Assembly (NCBI GenBank): GCA_903846025.1
Contig: CAIMZP010000056.1
Coordinates: 1-59,048 of the forward strand
DNA length: 59,048 bases
Direction of reading: 5' to 3'
Source of the DNA: an uncultured beta proteobacterium
Lineage (GTDB): Bacteria; Pseudomonadota; Gammaproteobacteria; Burkholderiales; Burkholderiaceae
Part shown: piece by piece, positions 19,675-28,483 of the stretch
Numbering within the stretch: the stretch's first letter is position 1
Layout: each line of letters starts with the position of its first letter
Position numbers and translations under genes: made by a program
Notes under the pieces: model-generated
What the model was told of the DNA's origin: nothing
What the model saw: only the letters and a program-made list of their open reading frames with translations
Database searches by the model: none

Positions 19675-20583
19675 TTAAGCTGACCCAGCCATAAGCGCTA
19701 TCTGGCTTGATTGTCTTTGGATAGATTTTGGGCAGGCAATTTTTCCAGATAGTATTTCAGATATCAACAATGCGCTTGATTGCGCGTCAATTTTGGTAAA
19801 GGGGTTGACGTCTAAAAATCGCTCTTCTAAAGTCGTTTTTTCTTCCCCGTCAGAAAAGAGAAAGTGCATTTCCGGAAGTCGTTGTAGCGACGCCGTTGGC
19901 TCGCCTTCGTTGCCTCGCATGAGAATTGCATTGGCTGACCGAAGGTGAAAGTATTCTCTAAGTTTTTCTGGGTACTCTGGATGCGTATAGTTTGAAATTT
20001 GCCAAGCATCATTCAGCGTTGGATTAATCAGTTTGGCGAGTACATGCCCGGTATTGCGCAAGCCGATTTGCTCTCGGACATCAAGGAGTCTTTGTAGTGC
20101 TGGCGAAGCTATTTTTAGAGGATAAAAAATAGGGGATCGAGTATCAATTTGATTGGTAAATGCAGTTGAATTATTTAAAATTGGCCAACCTAGTGATTGA
20201 AATATCTCATGCGTAGTAACTCTGGTTTGGTCTTTTTCGACCCCTTGAACAATGACTGTAAAACCTTGGGTGGATAGCATTCCCGCCAACAAAGGTGTTA
20301 AGTTGGCCTGTTTTCTTGCGCCGTTATAGCTCGGCAAAACAATGGTCGGTCTTGACCCTAAATCTAGCCTCCTGATTTCAGGGTCTAGTGCATCCATAAA
20401 TCCCATTAATTCTGAGGCCGTTTCACCTTTGATGCGCATAGCGATACAAAATGCCCCTAACTCTAAGTCACTCACCTTGCCGGTAAGTATTTGGGTAAAA
20501 AGCTCTTTAGCCTGCTCTCGATCAAGATCCCCCGCACCCTTGCTGCCTCGACCAATGATTTTTAAGAATGACGTTATACCCAT
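19675..20583 (-). CDS. ybiB: YbiB family (TrpD2-like) nucleic-acid-binding protein
   Basis: A protein of about 302 residues with the anthranilate phosphoribosyltransferase fold: IGRGSKGAGDLDREQAKELFTQIL at the N-terminus and the family block LPSYNGARKQANLTPLLAGML. YbiB/TrpD2 proteins bind DNA or RNA and do not make phosphoribosylanthranilate. The ATG at 20583 gives the family N-terminus; a longer frame starts inside nasA. Genes of this family commonly follow assimilatory nitrate reductase genes, as here, for reasons not understood. Confidence 0.88.
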   Translation of the reverse strand: MGITSFLKIIGRGSKGAGDLDREQAKELFTQILTGKVSDLELGAFCIAMRIKGETASELMGFMDALDPEIRRLDLGSRPTIVLPSYNGARKQANLTPLLAGMLSTQGFTVIVQGVEKDQTRVTTHEIFQSLGWPILNNSTAFTNQIDTRSPIFYPLKIASPALQRLLDVREQIGLRNTGHVLAKLINPTLNDAWQISNYTHPEYPEKLREYFHLRSANAILMRGNEGEPTASLQRLPEMHFLFSDGEEKTTLEERFLDVNPFTKIDAQSSALLISEILSGKIACPKSIQRQSSQIALMAGSA

Positions 20584-20590
20584 TTGGGGA

Positions 20591-23431
20591 TTATGCAGCC
20601 ACTTCAGTTTGCAAGTAGTTTGCAATAATTTGCTTTACTTCAGGTTTACAGGACCCGCAATTCGTGCCGCATTGAGTTTGAGTCTGGAGTAATGGCATGG
20701 CATCCTCTAGACTTAGTCCAATAGGCATTTTACCTAGGCATTTCTGCACCGTATCGGCGGTAACATTAAAGCAGTTACAGATTACTTTCCCTCTCGGCTT
20801 AAATTCTACGGGGGGCTTGCTGACAGGAAGAAGCAAAGAGCGACCCAAAACTTTAGCATCTAAACCGCGCTCTAAATACTCCCTTAACCAGGCGGTACTA
20901 GCTAAGCTTGTCACCGAACCTGTAAGCATTGCTGATAATACTTTATCTTCTGCGCGTACGAGACGCACAATCCCCCTACGTTTATCGCTATAGCGCATCA
21001 CAGGTTCGGAAGAGGCTTCATCCAGTTTGAATTTTTGCATCACCATCTTCAATCCTTGGGCTGCATGAGATTCTAAATCTTCTAGTGGATCTGCATGATG
21101 TGCACCTTTAAATGAAACACCAATGTCATTGCCATCTTGTTCTCTGCCAAATAAAACGCATTGAGCAGAGTCAAAGTGAGGCAATACACTACGCAAGTTA
21201 TTTTGAATTGAAAAAGCCTCCTCTTTTGGAAATAGCCCAAATGCAACAACACGCCATGGTAAGTTTGCAGGCAGAATCTTTACAGCAGCATGCTTTAGCT
21301 CTGGCTGCCCAGAGACGGGATCTATTGCGCTACAGGTGAGCCCATTCACACCTCGACCCGGTGTTTTTCCTGCGGCACCTGAAATAAATTCAGAACCCCA
21401 GTGCATAGCAATAAATGCTTGTGAGGAAGCGATGTCATCAGAAATTTTGATGGGAAAAATCTCACTCCCCCTGCGACTAGTGATGTGAACGAGATCGCCG
21501 GTCTCTAAGTTCATTCTGCCAGCATCCTTGGGGGATAGTTCCACGCAAGGCTCTGGAGAGTTCCCATATAGAGTCCCTAGTGTTCCAGTTCTACTCATGC
21601 CATGCCATTGATCTCGAAGCCGCCCAGTATTTAATGCAAATGGGTAGCGGGCATCAACTGATTCAGCTGTCGCTTTATATGGCGCTGCTATAAAACGTGC
21701 CTTCTGATCTTTGGTCGGGAAAACCCCGTCTTCGTAAAGTCTTTTTTTACCAGAAAAGGATCCCTTAGGCATAGGCCACTGTTGTGGACCGCGCTCCTCG
21801 AGAATGGCATAACTTAAACCAGTAATATCAAGATCCTGACCGGCCGTACTTTCCCGATGTTCATTCCAAATGTCCTCAGCGCTGGTATAAGGAAAGATCG
21901 TGGAAATTCCTTCCTTTCTATTTCCTGGAAGAAGCGCTTCTAATGCATGTGCAATTTCTAAGGCAATCTGCCAATCATGCTTGGCAGATTGATACGGATC
22001 AATGGCGGGATTGACCTTGGATATCCTTCGCTCTGAATTGGTTACGGTACCTACTTTTTCCGCCCAAGTCGTTGCGGGCAATAGGATGTCAGCATAAAGA
22101 GTGGTCGCAGTGTGTGCGTATGCTTCTTGAACCACCACAAACTCAGCCCTATTAAGGCCTTCGTGGATTACATTAAGATCTGGCATGGACTGCGCTGGAT
22201 TGGTACAGACAATCCAAATGGCTTTTAATTTTTCCGTACGCAAAGCCTCAAACATCGGTATTGCGCTGAGCCCTGGTTTTTCAGGAACAGAATTCACACC
22301 CCATAAGTTGGCGACTTCTACTCGGTGTTCGGCGTTGGCAAGATCACGGTGTGCGGATAAGAGGTTGGCTAACCCACCCACTTCTCTACCGCCCATAGCA
22401 TTAGGTTGTCCAGTCAAAGAGAAGGGTCCTGCACCAGCTTTGCCAATTTGACCGGTAGCTAAATGCAGGTTTACTAGGGTCGCATTCTTTGCTGTACCTG
22501 AGGCTGATTGATTTAGGCCTTGGCAGTAGAGGGAAAGTGTTGCTGGTGAAGTGGCAAACCAACGAGTGGCCTGATAAAGATCCTTTTCTTGAATGCCGCA
22601 GATACCGCAAACCACTTTTGGTGTGAAATCTCGCACCAAGTCTCGAAGTGAATCAAAGCCATTGGTGTGCAATGTTATATAGGATTCATCGATCCATTGT
22701 TCCCAGAGCATGATGTAGAGCATGCCGTGATACAAGGCGACATCTGTACCAGGCTGAATTTGAAGGTAGAGATCTGCCTCTTTAGCGGTATCTGTTTTTC
22801 TAGGGTCAACAACAACAACCTTTAAATTAGGATTATTTTTGCGAGCATCCTCAATACGGCGATACAAAATAGGGTGTGCGAAGGCTGTATTGGATCCAGT
22901 AATAAAGATAGTTGATGCACAATCAATATCTTCATAAGAGCAGGGGGGCGCATCCATTCCCAAAGTTTGTTTATATCCCGCCACGGCACTGGACATACAC
23001 AAGCGTGAATTTGTATCAATATTGTTGCTACCAATCAAACCCTTCATGAGTTTATTAAAGATGTAATAGTCTTCTGTCAGCAGTTGCCCGGAGACATATA
23101 TGCCTACTGATTCTGGCCCATGCTCGTTAATGATGTCTGCAAATCGCTTGGCAACCGTCTGAATCGCTTCGGGCCAGGAAATATCAGTAGGCTCACTACC
23201 TCTAGATTTTCGGATTGCTGGAAATCCTAGGCGCGCTTGTTTTTGTAAGCCTGGAGTTGCAGTAAGGTGAAGGGTCGAGCCTTTGCTACATAGCCTGCCA
23301 AAATTCGCTGGATGATCAGGATCACCACGCACACTAGTAATCTCTGGCTCCCCATTGCCATTGGGCGCAGTTTCAATAATGACACCACAGCCAACACCGC
23401 AATAGCAGCAGGTGCTTTTGACGTCAGCCAT
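20591..23431 (-). CDS. nasA: Assimilatory nitrate reductase catalytic subunit with BFD domain
   Basis: Cytoplasmic molybdopterin enzyme reducing nitrate to nitrite. The 946 residues begin with the [4Fe-4S] motif STCCYCGVGCGV, followed by the molybdopterin oxidoreductase core (about 60-560) and the dinucleotide-binding domain (about 600-720). The C-terminus carries a BFD-type [2Fe-2S] domain (CNCFNVTADTVQKC...TQCGTNCGSC, about 880-935), which is expected to receive electrons. No separate FAD reductase subunit is present, so an external donor is needed. The start overlaps nirD by eight bases. Confidence 0.96.
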   Translation of the reverse strand: MADVKSTCCYCGVGCGVIIETAPNGNGEPEITSVRGDPDHPANFGRLCSKGSTLHLTATPGLQKQARLGFPAIRKSRGSEPTDISWPEAIQTVAKRFADIINEHGPESVGIYVSGQLLTEDYYIFNKLMKGLIGSNNIDTNSRLCMSSAVAGYKQTLGMDAPPCSYEDIDCASTIFITGSNTAFAHPILYRRIEDARKNNPNLKVVVVDPRKTDTAKEADLYLQIQPGTDVALYHGMLYIMLWEQWIDESYITLHTNGFDSLRDLVRDFTPKVVCGICGIQEKDLYQATRWFATSPATLSLYCQGLNQSASGTAKNATLVNLHLATGQIGKAGAGPFSLTGQPNAMGGREVGGLANLLSAHRDLANAEHRVEVANLWGVNSVPEKPGLSAIPMFEALRTEKLKAIWIVCTNPAQSMPDLNVIHEGLNRAEFVVVQEAYAHTATTLYADILLPATTWAEKVGTVTNSERRISKVNPAIDPYQSAKHDWQIALEIAHALEALLPGNRKEGISTIFPYTSAEDIWNEHRESTAGQDLDITGLSYAILEERGPQQWPMPKGSFSGKKRLYEDGVFPTKDQKARFIAAPYKATAESVDARYPFALNTGRLRDQWHGMSRTGTLGTLYGNSPEPCVELSPKDAGRMNLETGDLVHITSRRGSEIFPIKISDDIASSQAFIAMHWGSEFISGAAGKTPGRGVNGLTCSAIDPVSGQPELKHAAVKILPANLPWRVVAFGLFPKEEAFSIQNNLRSVLPHFDSAQCVLFGREQDGNDIGVSFKGAHHADPLEDLESHAAQGLKMVMQKFKLDEASSEPVMRYSDKRRGIVRLVRAEDKVLSAMLTGSVTSLASTAWLREYLERGLDAKVLGRSLLLPVSKPPVEFKPRGKVICNCFNVTADTVQKCLGKMPIGLSLEDAMPLLQTQTQCGTNCGSCKPEVKQIIANYLQTEVAA

Positions 23432-23774
23432 GAGGGGTCTGCAGTTCCTCGCGATTTAACCAAACTTCACCAACCTCTACTTTGACTTTAAATGATTTAG
23501 CGCAGCCCTCATCGGGAGCTTGTGCACAGCCAGTAGATAAATCAATATTCCAGGAATGTAGCGGACAGGTAACTGATTTTCCATGAACAATTCCTTGGGA
23601 TAAAGGCCCCCCCTTATGAGGGCATTTATCTAAAACAGCAAATATTTCATTATCAGTATTTCTGAAAATAGCAATTTCCCCCACTATGGCCTTTATAACT
23701 CGAGCACCTAGTATGGGGATATCTTCAACGGAAGTAATTCGTTGCCACTGATCTAATAATGTAGCATTAGGCAT
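23424..23774 (-). CDS. nirD: Nitrite reductase small subunit (Rieske-type NirD)
   Basis: A 116-residue partner of NirB. It is a Rieske-fold protein that keeps the full cluster ligands: Cys51 and His53 in KCPHKGGPL, Cys70 and His73 in CPLHSW. The E. coli NirD has lost them, so this copy probably binds a [2Fe-2S] cluster and may carry electrons. It overlaps nirB upstream and nasA downstream by eight bases each, which implies tightly coupled translation. Confidence 0.95.
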   Translation of the reverse strand: MPNATLLDQWQRITSVEDIPILGARVIKAIVGEIAIFRNTDNEIFAVLDKCPHKGGPLSQGIVHGKSVTCPLHSWNIDLSTGCAQAPDEGCAKSFKVKVEVGEVWLNREELQTPHG

Positions 23775-26217
23775 TACCTACCTCCACAATCGGAATGGTT
23801 TTAAATTGGCGAATATCAACTCCTGCACGCTCAAAATCTTTCCAAGGATCTGGTGCATCCTTTAGGTCAAATAATAGCCGCTCATAAAGTGCTTTACGAC
23901 TCTGCTCATCTTCAACCACTTTTTGCTTAACGTATTCCATTCCTACTCGCGCTAGGTAATGAACAGTGCGATCGAGATACCAAGCCTCTTCACGGTACAA
24001 CTGCAAGAAGGCCCCTGAGTATTCCCGAACCTCCTCGTCGGTTTTTACTTTGCAGAGAAATTCAGCAACTTCCGTCTTAATTCCGCCATTGCCACCAATG
24101 TAAAGTTCCCAGCCAGATTCAACGCCGATAATACCAACGTCTTTAATGCCTGCTTCTGCGCAGTTGCGTGGACAGCCTGATACTGCAAGCTTTACTTTGT
24201 GTGGAGCATACATCCCGAATAACATACGCTCAAGTTCTACCCCCATCTTCATAGAGGATTGAGTGCCAAATCGGCAGTGCTCATCACCAACACAGGTTTT
24301 TACTGTGCGTATCGATTTACCATATGCATGACCTGAGGGCATATCGAGCTCTTTCCATACTGCAGGAAGATCATCCTTTTTAATCCCCAGGAGATCAATG
24401 CGTTGACCGCCAGTAACTTTTACCGTCGGAACATGATATTTTTCAGCAACATCAGCGATACGCCGGAGTTCAGCTGGGGTGGTTAATCCACCAAACATTC
24501 GTGGAATAACAGAGTAAGTGCCATCTTTTTGAATATTGGCATGAGCGCGCTCGTTTATAAAGCGGGATTGAGGATCATCTATGGCCTCATGTGGCCAGGT
24601 CGAGATGAGGTAATAGTTAAGGGCTGGACGGCAGGTGGCACAACCGTTAGGCGCTCTCCAATGAAGCTGGCTACGAACTTGCTCTTGAGAGATAAGATGA
24701 CCCGAACGAATCGCTTGACGGATCTCATCATGAGAAAGGTCTGAGCATCCGCAAATAGATTTTTTTCTTGGGGTGGCTGAATAATCTGTACCCAATACAT
24801 TCATCAGCACTTGCTCTACAAGCCCAGTACAAGAGCCGCACGAACTGCTTGCCTTGGTACATTTTTTGACTTCGTCTAGAGTAAATAACCCCTGTTCTCG
24901 GATCGCCTTCACGATGGCGCCTTTAGTCACTCCATTACATCCGCAGACCTCATCTGCATCAGTCATGCCTGCCACTTTATTGTGGCCCTGGTGACCGACA
25001 TCTCCAATATTGGATTCTCCAAACATCAGGGTGTCACGAATTTCAGCAATGTTCTGGGAGTCTCGCATGAGCTTGAAATACCAGGTGCTATCGGCCGTAT
25101 CTCCAAACATACATGCCCCAATGAGGCGATCATCTTTAAGTATAAGTTTCTTATAAACGCCGCCAATAGGGTCGGCCAGGGTGATTTCTTCAGTTCCTTC
25201 ACCACCCATAAAGTTTCCAGCGGAAAATAGATCAACTCCTGTCACTTTCAATTTGGTTGAAGTTACGGAACCTTCATATCGACCAATACCATGCTGCGCA
25301 AGATGATTGGCGCAAACTTTGGCTTGTTCAAATAAAGGGGCAACCAATCCATATGCAGTACCGCGATGGCTTGCGCATTCACCTACAGCATAGACTCTAG
25401 GATCAAATGTTTGCAAGGTGTCGCTAACTACAATACCGCGTTGGCAATGTAGGCCCGCAGACTCAGCCAATGAGGTATTCGGTTTAATTCCGGCGGCCAT
25501 CACAACCAAATCTGCGGGAATTTCCAGGCCGCCCTTAAAGCGAATATGTCCCACACGATCTCCAGCTGCATTTGCTGTCAATGCCTCTGTCGATGTTTTT
25601 AATAAGAACTTGAGCCCTTTGGCTTCTAGAGACTTTTGTAGCAGGTCGGCAGCAGTTTTATCTAGCTGTCTTTCCATTAGCCATTCAGCTAAATGCACTA
25701 CTGTCACGCTCATGCCTCTGAGGGCTAAACCATTTGCGGCTTCAAGGCCCAATAACCCACCGCCAATCACTACTGCGTTTTTGTAGCGCGTAGCGACATC
25801 AATCATTTCGTTAGTATCTTTAATATCGCGGTAGGCGATCACACCAGGCAAATCATTGCCCGGTACTGGGAGTATGAAGGGTAGGGAGCCGGTGGCAAGA
25901 AGTAGGCGATCGTATGTTTCCACCGTGCCATCATCTGCGCTTACGGTACGTTCTTTGCGATTAATTTTGGTAATGGTCTTACCTAGATGCAAATGAATAC
26001 CATTGCTCTTGTACCAATCAAGATCATTAAGAACGATTTGTTCTAGCGTTTGCTCACCAGCCAATACAGGCGATAGCAAGATACGGTTGTAATTGGGATG
26101 AGGCTCCGCTCCAAAGATAGTAATGTCATACAGTTCAGAATTGAGTTTTAATAATTCTTCGATAGTCCGAACGCCAGCCATCCCATTGCCAATCATGACG
26201 AGTTTTTGCTTTTTCAT
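23767..26217 (-). CDS. nirB: Nitrite reductase [NAD(P)H] large subunit
   Basis: Cytoplasmic sirohaem enzyme reducing nitrite to ammonium with NADH. The 816 residues show an FAD/NAD module (GNGMAGVRTIEELL at the start, AVVIGGGLLGLEAANGL near 150), two BFD-like cysteine blocks (CGCNGVTKG... and CGCSDLSHDE...), a ferredoxin-like half domain and the sirohaem/[4Fe-4S] cysteines in TVKTCVGDEHC and AVSGCPRNCAEAG. The start overlaps the upstream nrtA-like gene by four bases. Sirohaem supply is encoded divergently at 27660. Confidence 0.97.
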   Translation of the reverse strand: MKKQKLVMIGNGMAGVRTIEELLKLNSELYDITIFGAEPHPNYNRILLSPVLAGEQTLEQIVLNDLDWYKSNGIHLHLGKTITKINRKERTVSADDGTVETYDRLLLATGSLPFILPVPGNDLPGVIAYRDIKDTNEMIDVATRYKNAVVIGGGLLGLEAANGLALRGMSVTVVHLAEWLMERQLDKTAADLLQKSLEAKGLKFLLKTSTEALTANAAGDRVGHIRFKGGLEIPADLVVMAAGIKPNTSLAESAGLHCQRGIVVSDTLQTFDPRVYAVGECASHRGTAYGLVAPLFEQAKVCANHLAQHGIGRYEGSVTSTKLKVTGVDLFSAGNFMGGEGTEEITLADPIGGVYKKLILKDDRLIGACMFGDTADSTWYFKLMRDSQNIAEIRDTLMFGESNIGDVGHQGHNKVAGMTDADEVCGCNGVTKGAIVKAIREQGLFTLDEVKKCTKASSSCGSCTGLVEQVLMNVLGTDYSATPRKKSICGCSDLSHDEIRQAIRSGHLISQEQVRSQLHWRAPNGCATCRPALNYYLISTWPHEAIDDPQSRFINERAHANIQKDGTYSVIPRMFGGLTTPAELRRIADVAEKYHVPTVKVTGGQRIDLLGIKKDDLPAVWKELDMPSGHAYGKSIRTVKTCVGDEHCRFGTQSSMKMGVELERMLFGMYAPHKVKLAVSGCPRNCAEAGIKDVGIIGVESGWELYIGGNGGIKTEVAEFLCKVKTDEEVREYSGAFLQLYREEAWYLDRTVHYLARVGMEYVKQKVVEDEQSRKALYERLLFDLKDAPDPWKDFERAGVDIRQFKTIPIVEVGNA

Positions 26218-27509
26218 GCTTTGATCTTGAAGCTATCTGCATAAGCTGCTGGGTTTGAACCATTCCATACGACACCATCAAATAACTTGCTGGAGCGCAT
26301 ATCGCTTTTTGGCAATGGCGTTTTCGAAGCGGTAGCAGCATCTTTATAGATCGCGATGTTATTGACCTTTTTAGCTACAGCCAAATAGTCTGGATGCTCT
26401 TTGAGTAAACCCCAACGCTTATGTTGAGTCATAAACCACATTCCATCAGAGAGATATGGGAATGTCGCTAAACCATTGTTATAGAACGTCATTGCATGAG
26501 GGTCATCCCAGGTTTTACCAATGCCGTTGCTATAGCGCCCCATCATCCTGTCTTGGATCACACTCACATCAGTGTTTACAAAAGAGGGTGCTGAAACAAC
26601 TTCGGCTGTTGTGTGTTTATTAGAGGTGGATGCATCAATATATTTTCCAGCCTCTAAAATTGCCGCTGTTACAGCGCGGCACGTATTAGGATATTTTTTA
26701 GCAAAGTCAGAGGTTGTGCCCAAAGCTTTTTCTGGGTGATCTTGCCAAATGGCTTGCGTTGTAGTTGCGGTAAACCCAATGCCGTCAATAATGGCGCGTG
26801 CATTCCAAGGTTCGCCTACACAATAACCATCCATGTTGCCACTACGCATGTTGGCAACCATTTGAGGTGGTGGTACGGTAATAATTTTGGCATCTTTAAA
26901 CGGGTTAATTCCATAGTTGGCTAACCAGTAATACAACCACATGGCATGGGTACCCGTTGGAAAGGTTTGGGCAAAAGTGTAATCCCGCTTTTCTTTATCC
27001 ATGAGCGCCTTGAGGCTAGCGCCATCAGTCACTCCTTTTTGATAAAGCGCCTTGGATAAGGTGATTGCTTGGCCATTGTTGTTCAATGACATTAATACGG
27101 ACATATCTTTTTGCTGGCCACCGATACCCATTTGCAAGCCATAAATGAGGCCATAAAGAATATGGGACATATCATTTTCGCCGTTGACTAGCTTGTCACG
27201 GATGGCGGCCCAGGAAGCTTCTTTGGTTGGAATAATTTTTACGCCATATTTTTTATCTAAACCTAGATGATTAGCCATAACAACAGATGAGCAGTCGGTA
27301 AGGGCAATAAAGCTGACCTTGACATCTGTTTTTTCGGGGGCATCGGAGCCCGCAGCCCAAGCCCCAGCTTTCACCATGGGATCAATTAAAGACAAGATAC
27401 TTGCGGAACCGATGGTTTGAATCAGTTTGCGGCGGGCCGTATTGGGGGATGTAGAGCTCAACACGTTTGAGTCACCCACAAAATCTTGAATCTTAGTTTT
27501 TGCTTTCAT
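26214..27509 (-). CDS. nrtA: NrtA/CmpA-family substrate-binding protein, first gene of the nir-nas operon
   Basis: A 431-residue periplasmic binding protein of the nitrate/bicarbonate/cyanate group, with a twin-arginine signal (TARRKLIQTIGSA, Arg26-Arg27) and the conserved SWAAIRDKLVNGENDMSH and PPPQMVANMRSGNMDGYCVGEPWNA. It leads the minus-strand operon and overlaps nirB by four bases, which points to nitrate or nitrite as ligand. No permease or ATPase lies in this operon; the nearest are the divergent genes at 29873 and 30723. It has an AGGAG ribosome site. Confidence 0.9.
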   Translation of the reverse strand: MKAKTKIQDFVGDSNVLSSTSPNTARRKLIQTIGSASILSLIDPMVKAGAWAAGSDAPEKTDVKVSFIALTDCSSVVMANHLGLDKKYGVKIIPTKEASWAAIRDKLVNGENDMSHILYGLIYGLQMGIGGQQKDMSVLMSLNNNGQAITLSKALYQKGVTDGASLKALMDKEKRDYTFAQTFPTGTHAMWLYYWLANYGINPFKDAKIITVPPPQMVANMRSGNMDGYCVGEPWNARAIIDGIGFTATTTQAIWQDHPEKALGTTSDFAKKYPNTCRAVTAAILEAGKYIDASTSNKHTTAEVVSAPSFVNTDVSVIQDRMMGRYSNGIGKTWDDPHAMTFYNNGLATFPYLSDGMWFMTQHKRWGLLKEHPDYLAVAKKVNNIAIYKDAATASKTPLPKSDMRSSKLFDGVVWNGSNPAAYADSFKIKA

Positions 27510-27579
27510 CCCACACTCCTTTGATTGATACCTAACAATAAGGAATTATTAATTTCTCCAGAATGCTTGGAGCCTTAGA

Positions 27580-27591
27580 TTGGTGCACCAA
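27580..27591. promoter_or_regulatory. Palindrome TTGGTGCACCAA in the divergent nrtA/cobA region
   Basis: A perfect 12-base palindrome in the 150-base region between the leftward nitrate operon and the rightward cobA-cyanate operon. The half-site GGTGCA is shared with NtrC-type sites, although the spacing here is not that of the NtrC consensus. A site between the two operons could govern both. No sigma-54 promoter was convincing on either strand. Confidence 0.35.
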
Positions 27592-27659
27592 AAAAAAGCA
27601 TGTGCTCTTTTGGTTCACATAGTCTATTTAGGGTTATTTCTGACTGTTACAAATGATGA

Positions 27660-28463
27660 ATGGAATTCATTACAAAAAATACAGGTAAGAACCCAAAGCC
27701 AATGATGGTATTGCCAGGGGTTTATCTTATAGGCGCTGGCCCTGGCGCGTCTGATCTCATTACCGTTCGTGGCGCTAGAATTCTTGCGCTTGCAGACATT
27801 GTTTTTTACGATGCCCTGATAGATTTATCGATGTTGGAGTGGTGCGATGGCACTAAATTGGTGCCAGTAGGTAAAAGATGTGGGGCGCATTCAAGTTCAC
27901 AGCACTTTATTAACAAGCAATTGGTCGATGCGGCCAATAAGTATCCAGTAGTGGTGCGCTTGAAGGGTGGGGATCCCCTCATTTTTGGTCGTGCGCAAGA
28001 AGAAATTGATGCGCTTGAGCAAGCAAGCATCCATTTTGAGGTGGTGCCGGGAATCACTACGGCATTAGCTGCCTCGGCTCAATTAAAGCAGCCCCCAACC
28101 AGTCGAGACTTAAGTAGAACCTTAACCCTAACCACTCTACCTGGCCGTTGTACGCATGCTGATCACCAGACTTTCATTTATTACATGGCACGTGATCAGT
28201 TATCCGATATTGCACAAACTTTAATTGATCAAGCGTTTGCACTTGATACTCCCGTGTGCCTAATGGAATCAGTTAGCTTACCTACTCAGCGTAGCTTTGG
28301 TTGCACATTAGATGAATTACGCATGGGCGATGTGCAGCACTATTTTTTGGATAAACAACCGGTGGTAGTGATGGTGGGAGAGGTTTATAGAAGAAATTTT
28401 CAGTCTCTAACGCCGTTAATTGAGCCGCAAATGAATTTTAATGTTTTACAGGCAGCATCTTAA
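27660..28463 (+). CDS. cobA: Uroporphyrinogen-III C-methyltransferase
   Basis: SAM-dependent methyltransferase that makes precorrin-2, the branch point to sirohaem and cobalamin. The 267 residues carry VYLIGAGPGASDLITVRGARIL (SAM-site loop), ADIVFYDALI, RLKGGDPLIFGRAQEE and VVPGITTALAAS, all hallmarks of SUMT. The CysG dehydrogenase/chelatase half is absent. Its place opposite nirB and upstream of the transporter suggests it serves sirohaem for nitrite reductase. An ATG at residue 15 or 16 is an alternative start, since the first has no clear ribosome site. Confidence 0.94.
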   Translation: MEFITKNTGKNPKPMMVLPGVYLIGAGPGASDLITVRGARILALADIVFYDALIDLSMLEWCDGTKLVPVGKRCGAHSSSQHFINKQLVDAANKYPVVVRLKGGDPLIFGRAQEEIDALEQASIHFEVVPGITTALAASAQLKQPPTSRDLSRTLTLTTLPGRCTHADHQTFIYYMARDQLSDIAQTLIDQAFALDTPVCLMESVSLPTQRSFGCTLDELRMGDVQHYFLDKQPVVVMVGEVYRRNFQSLTPLIEPQMNFNVLQAAS

Positions 28464-28483
28464 TTACTTACTAGGAGATAAAG

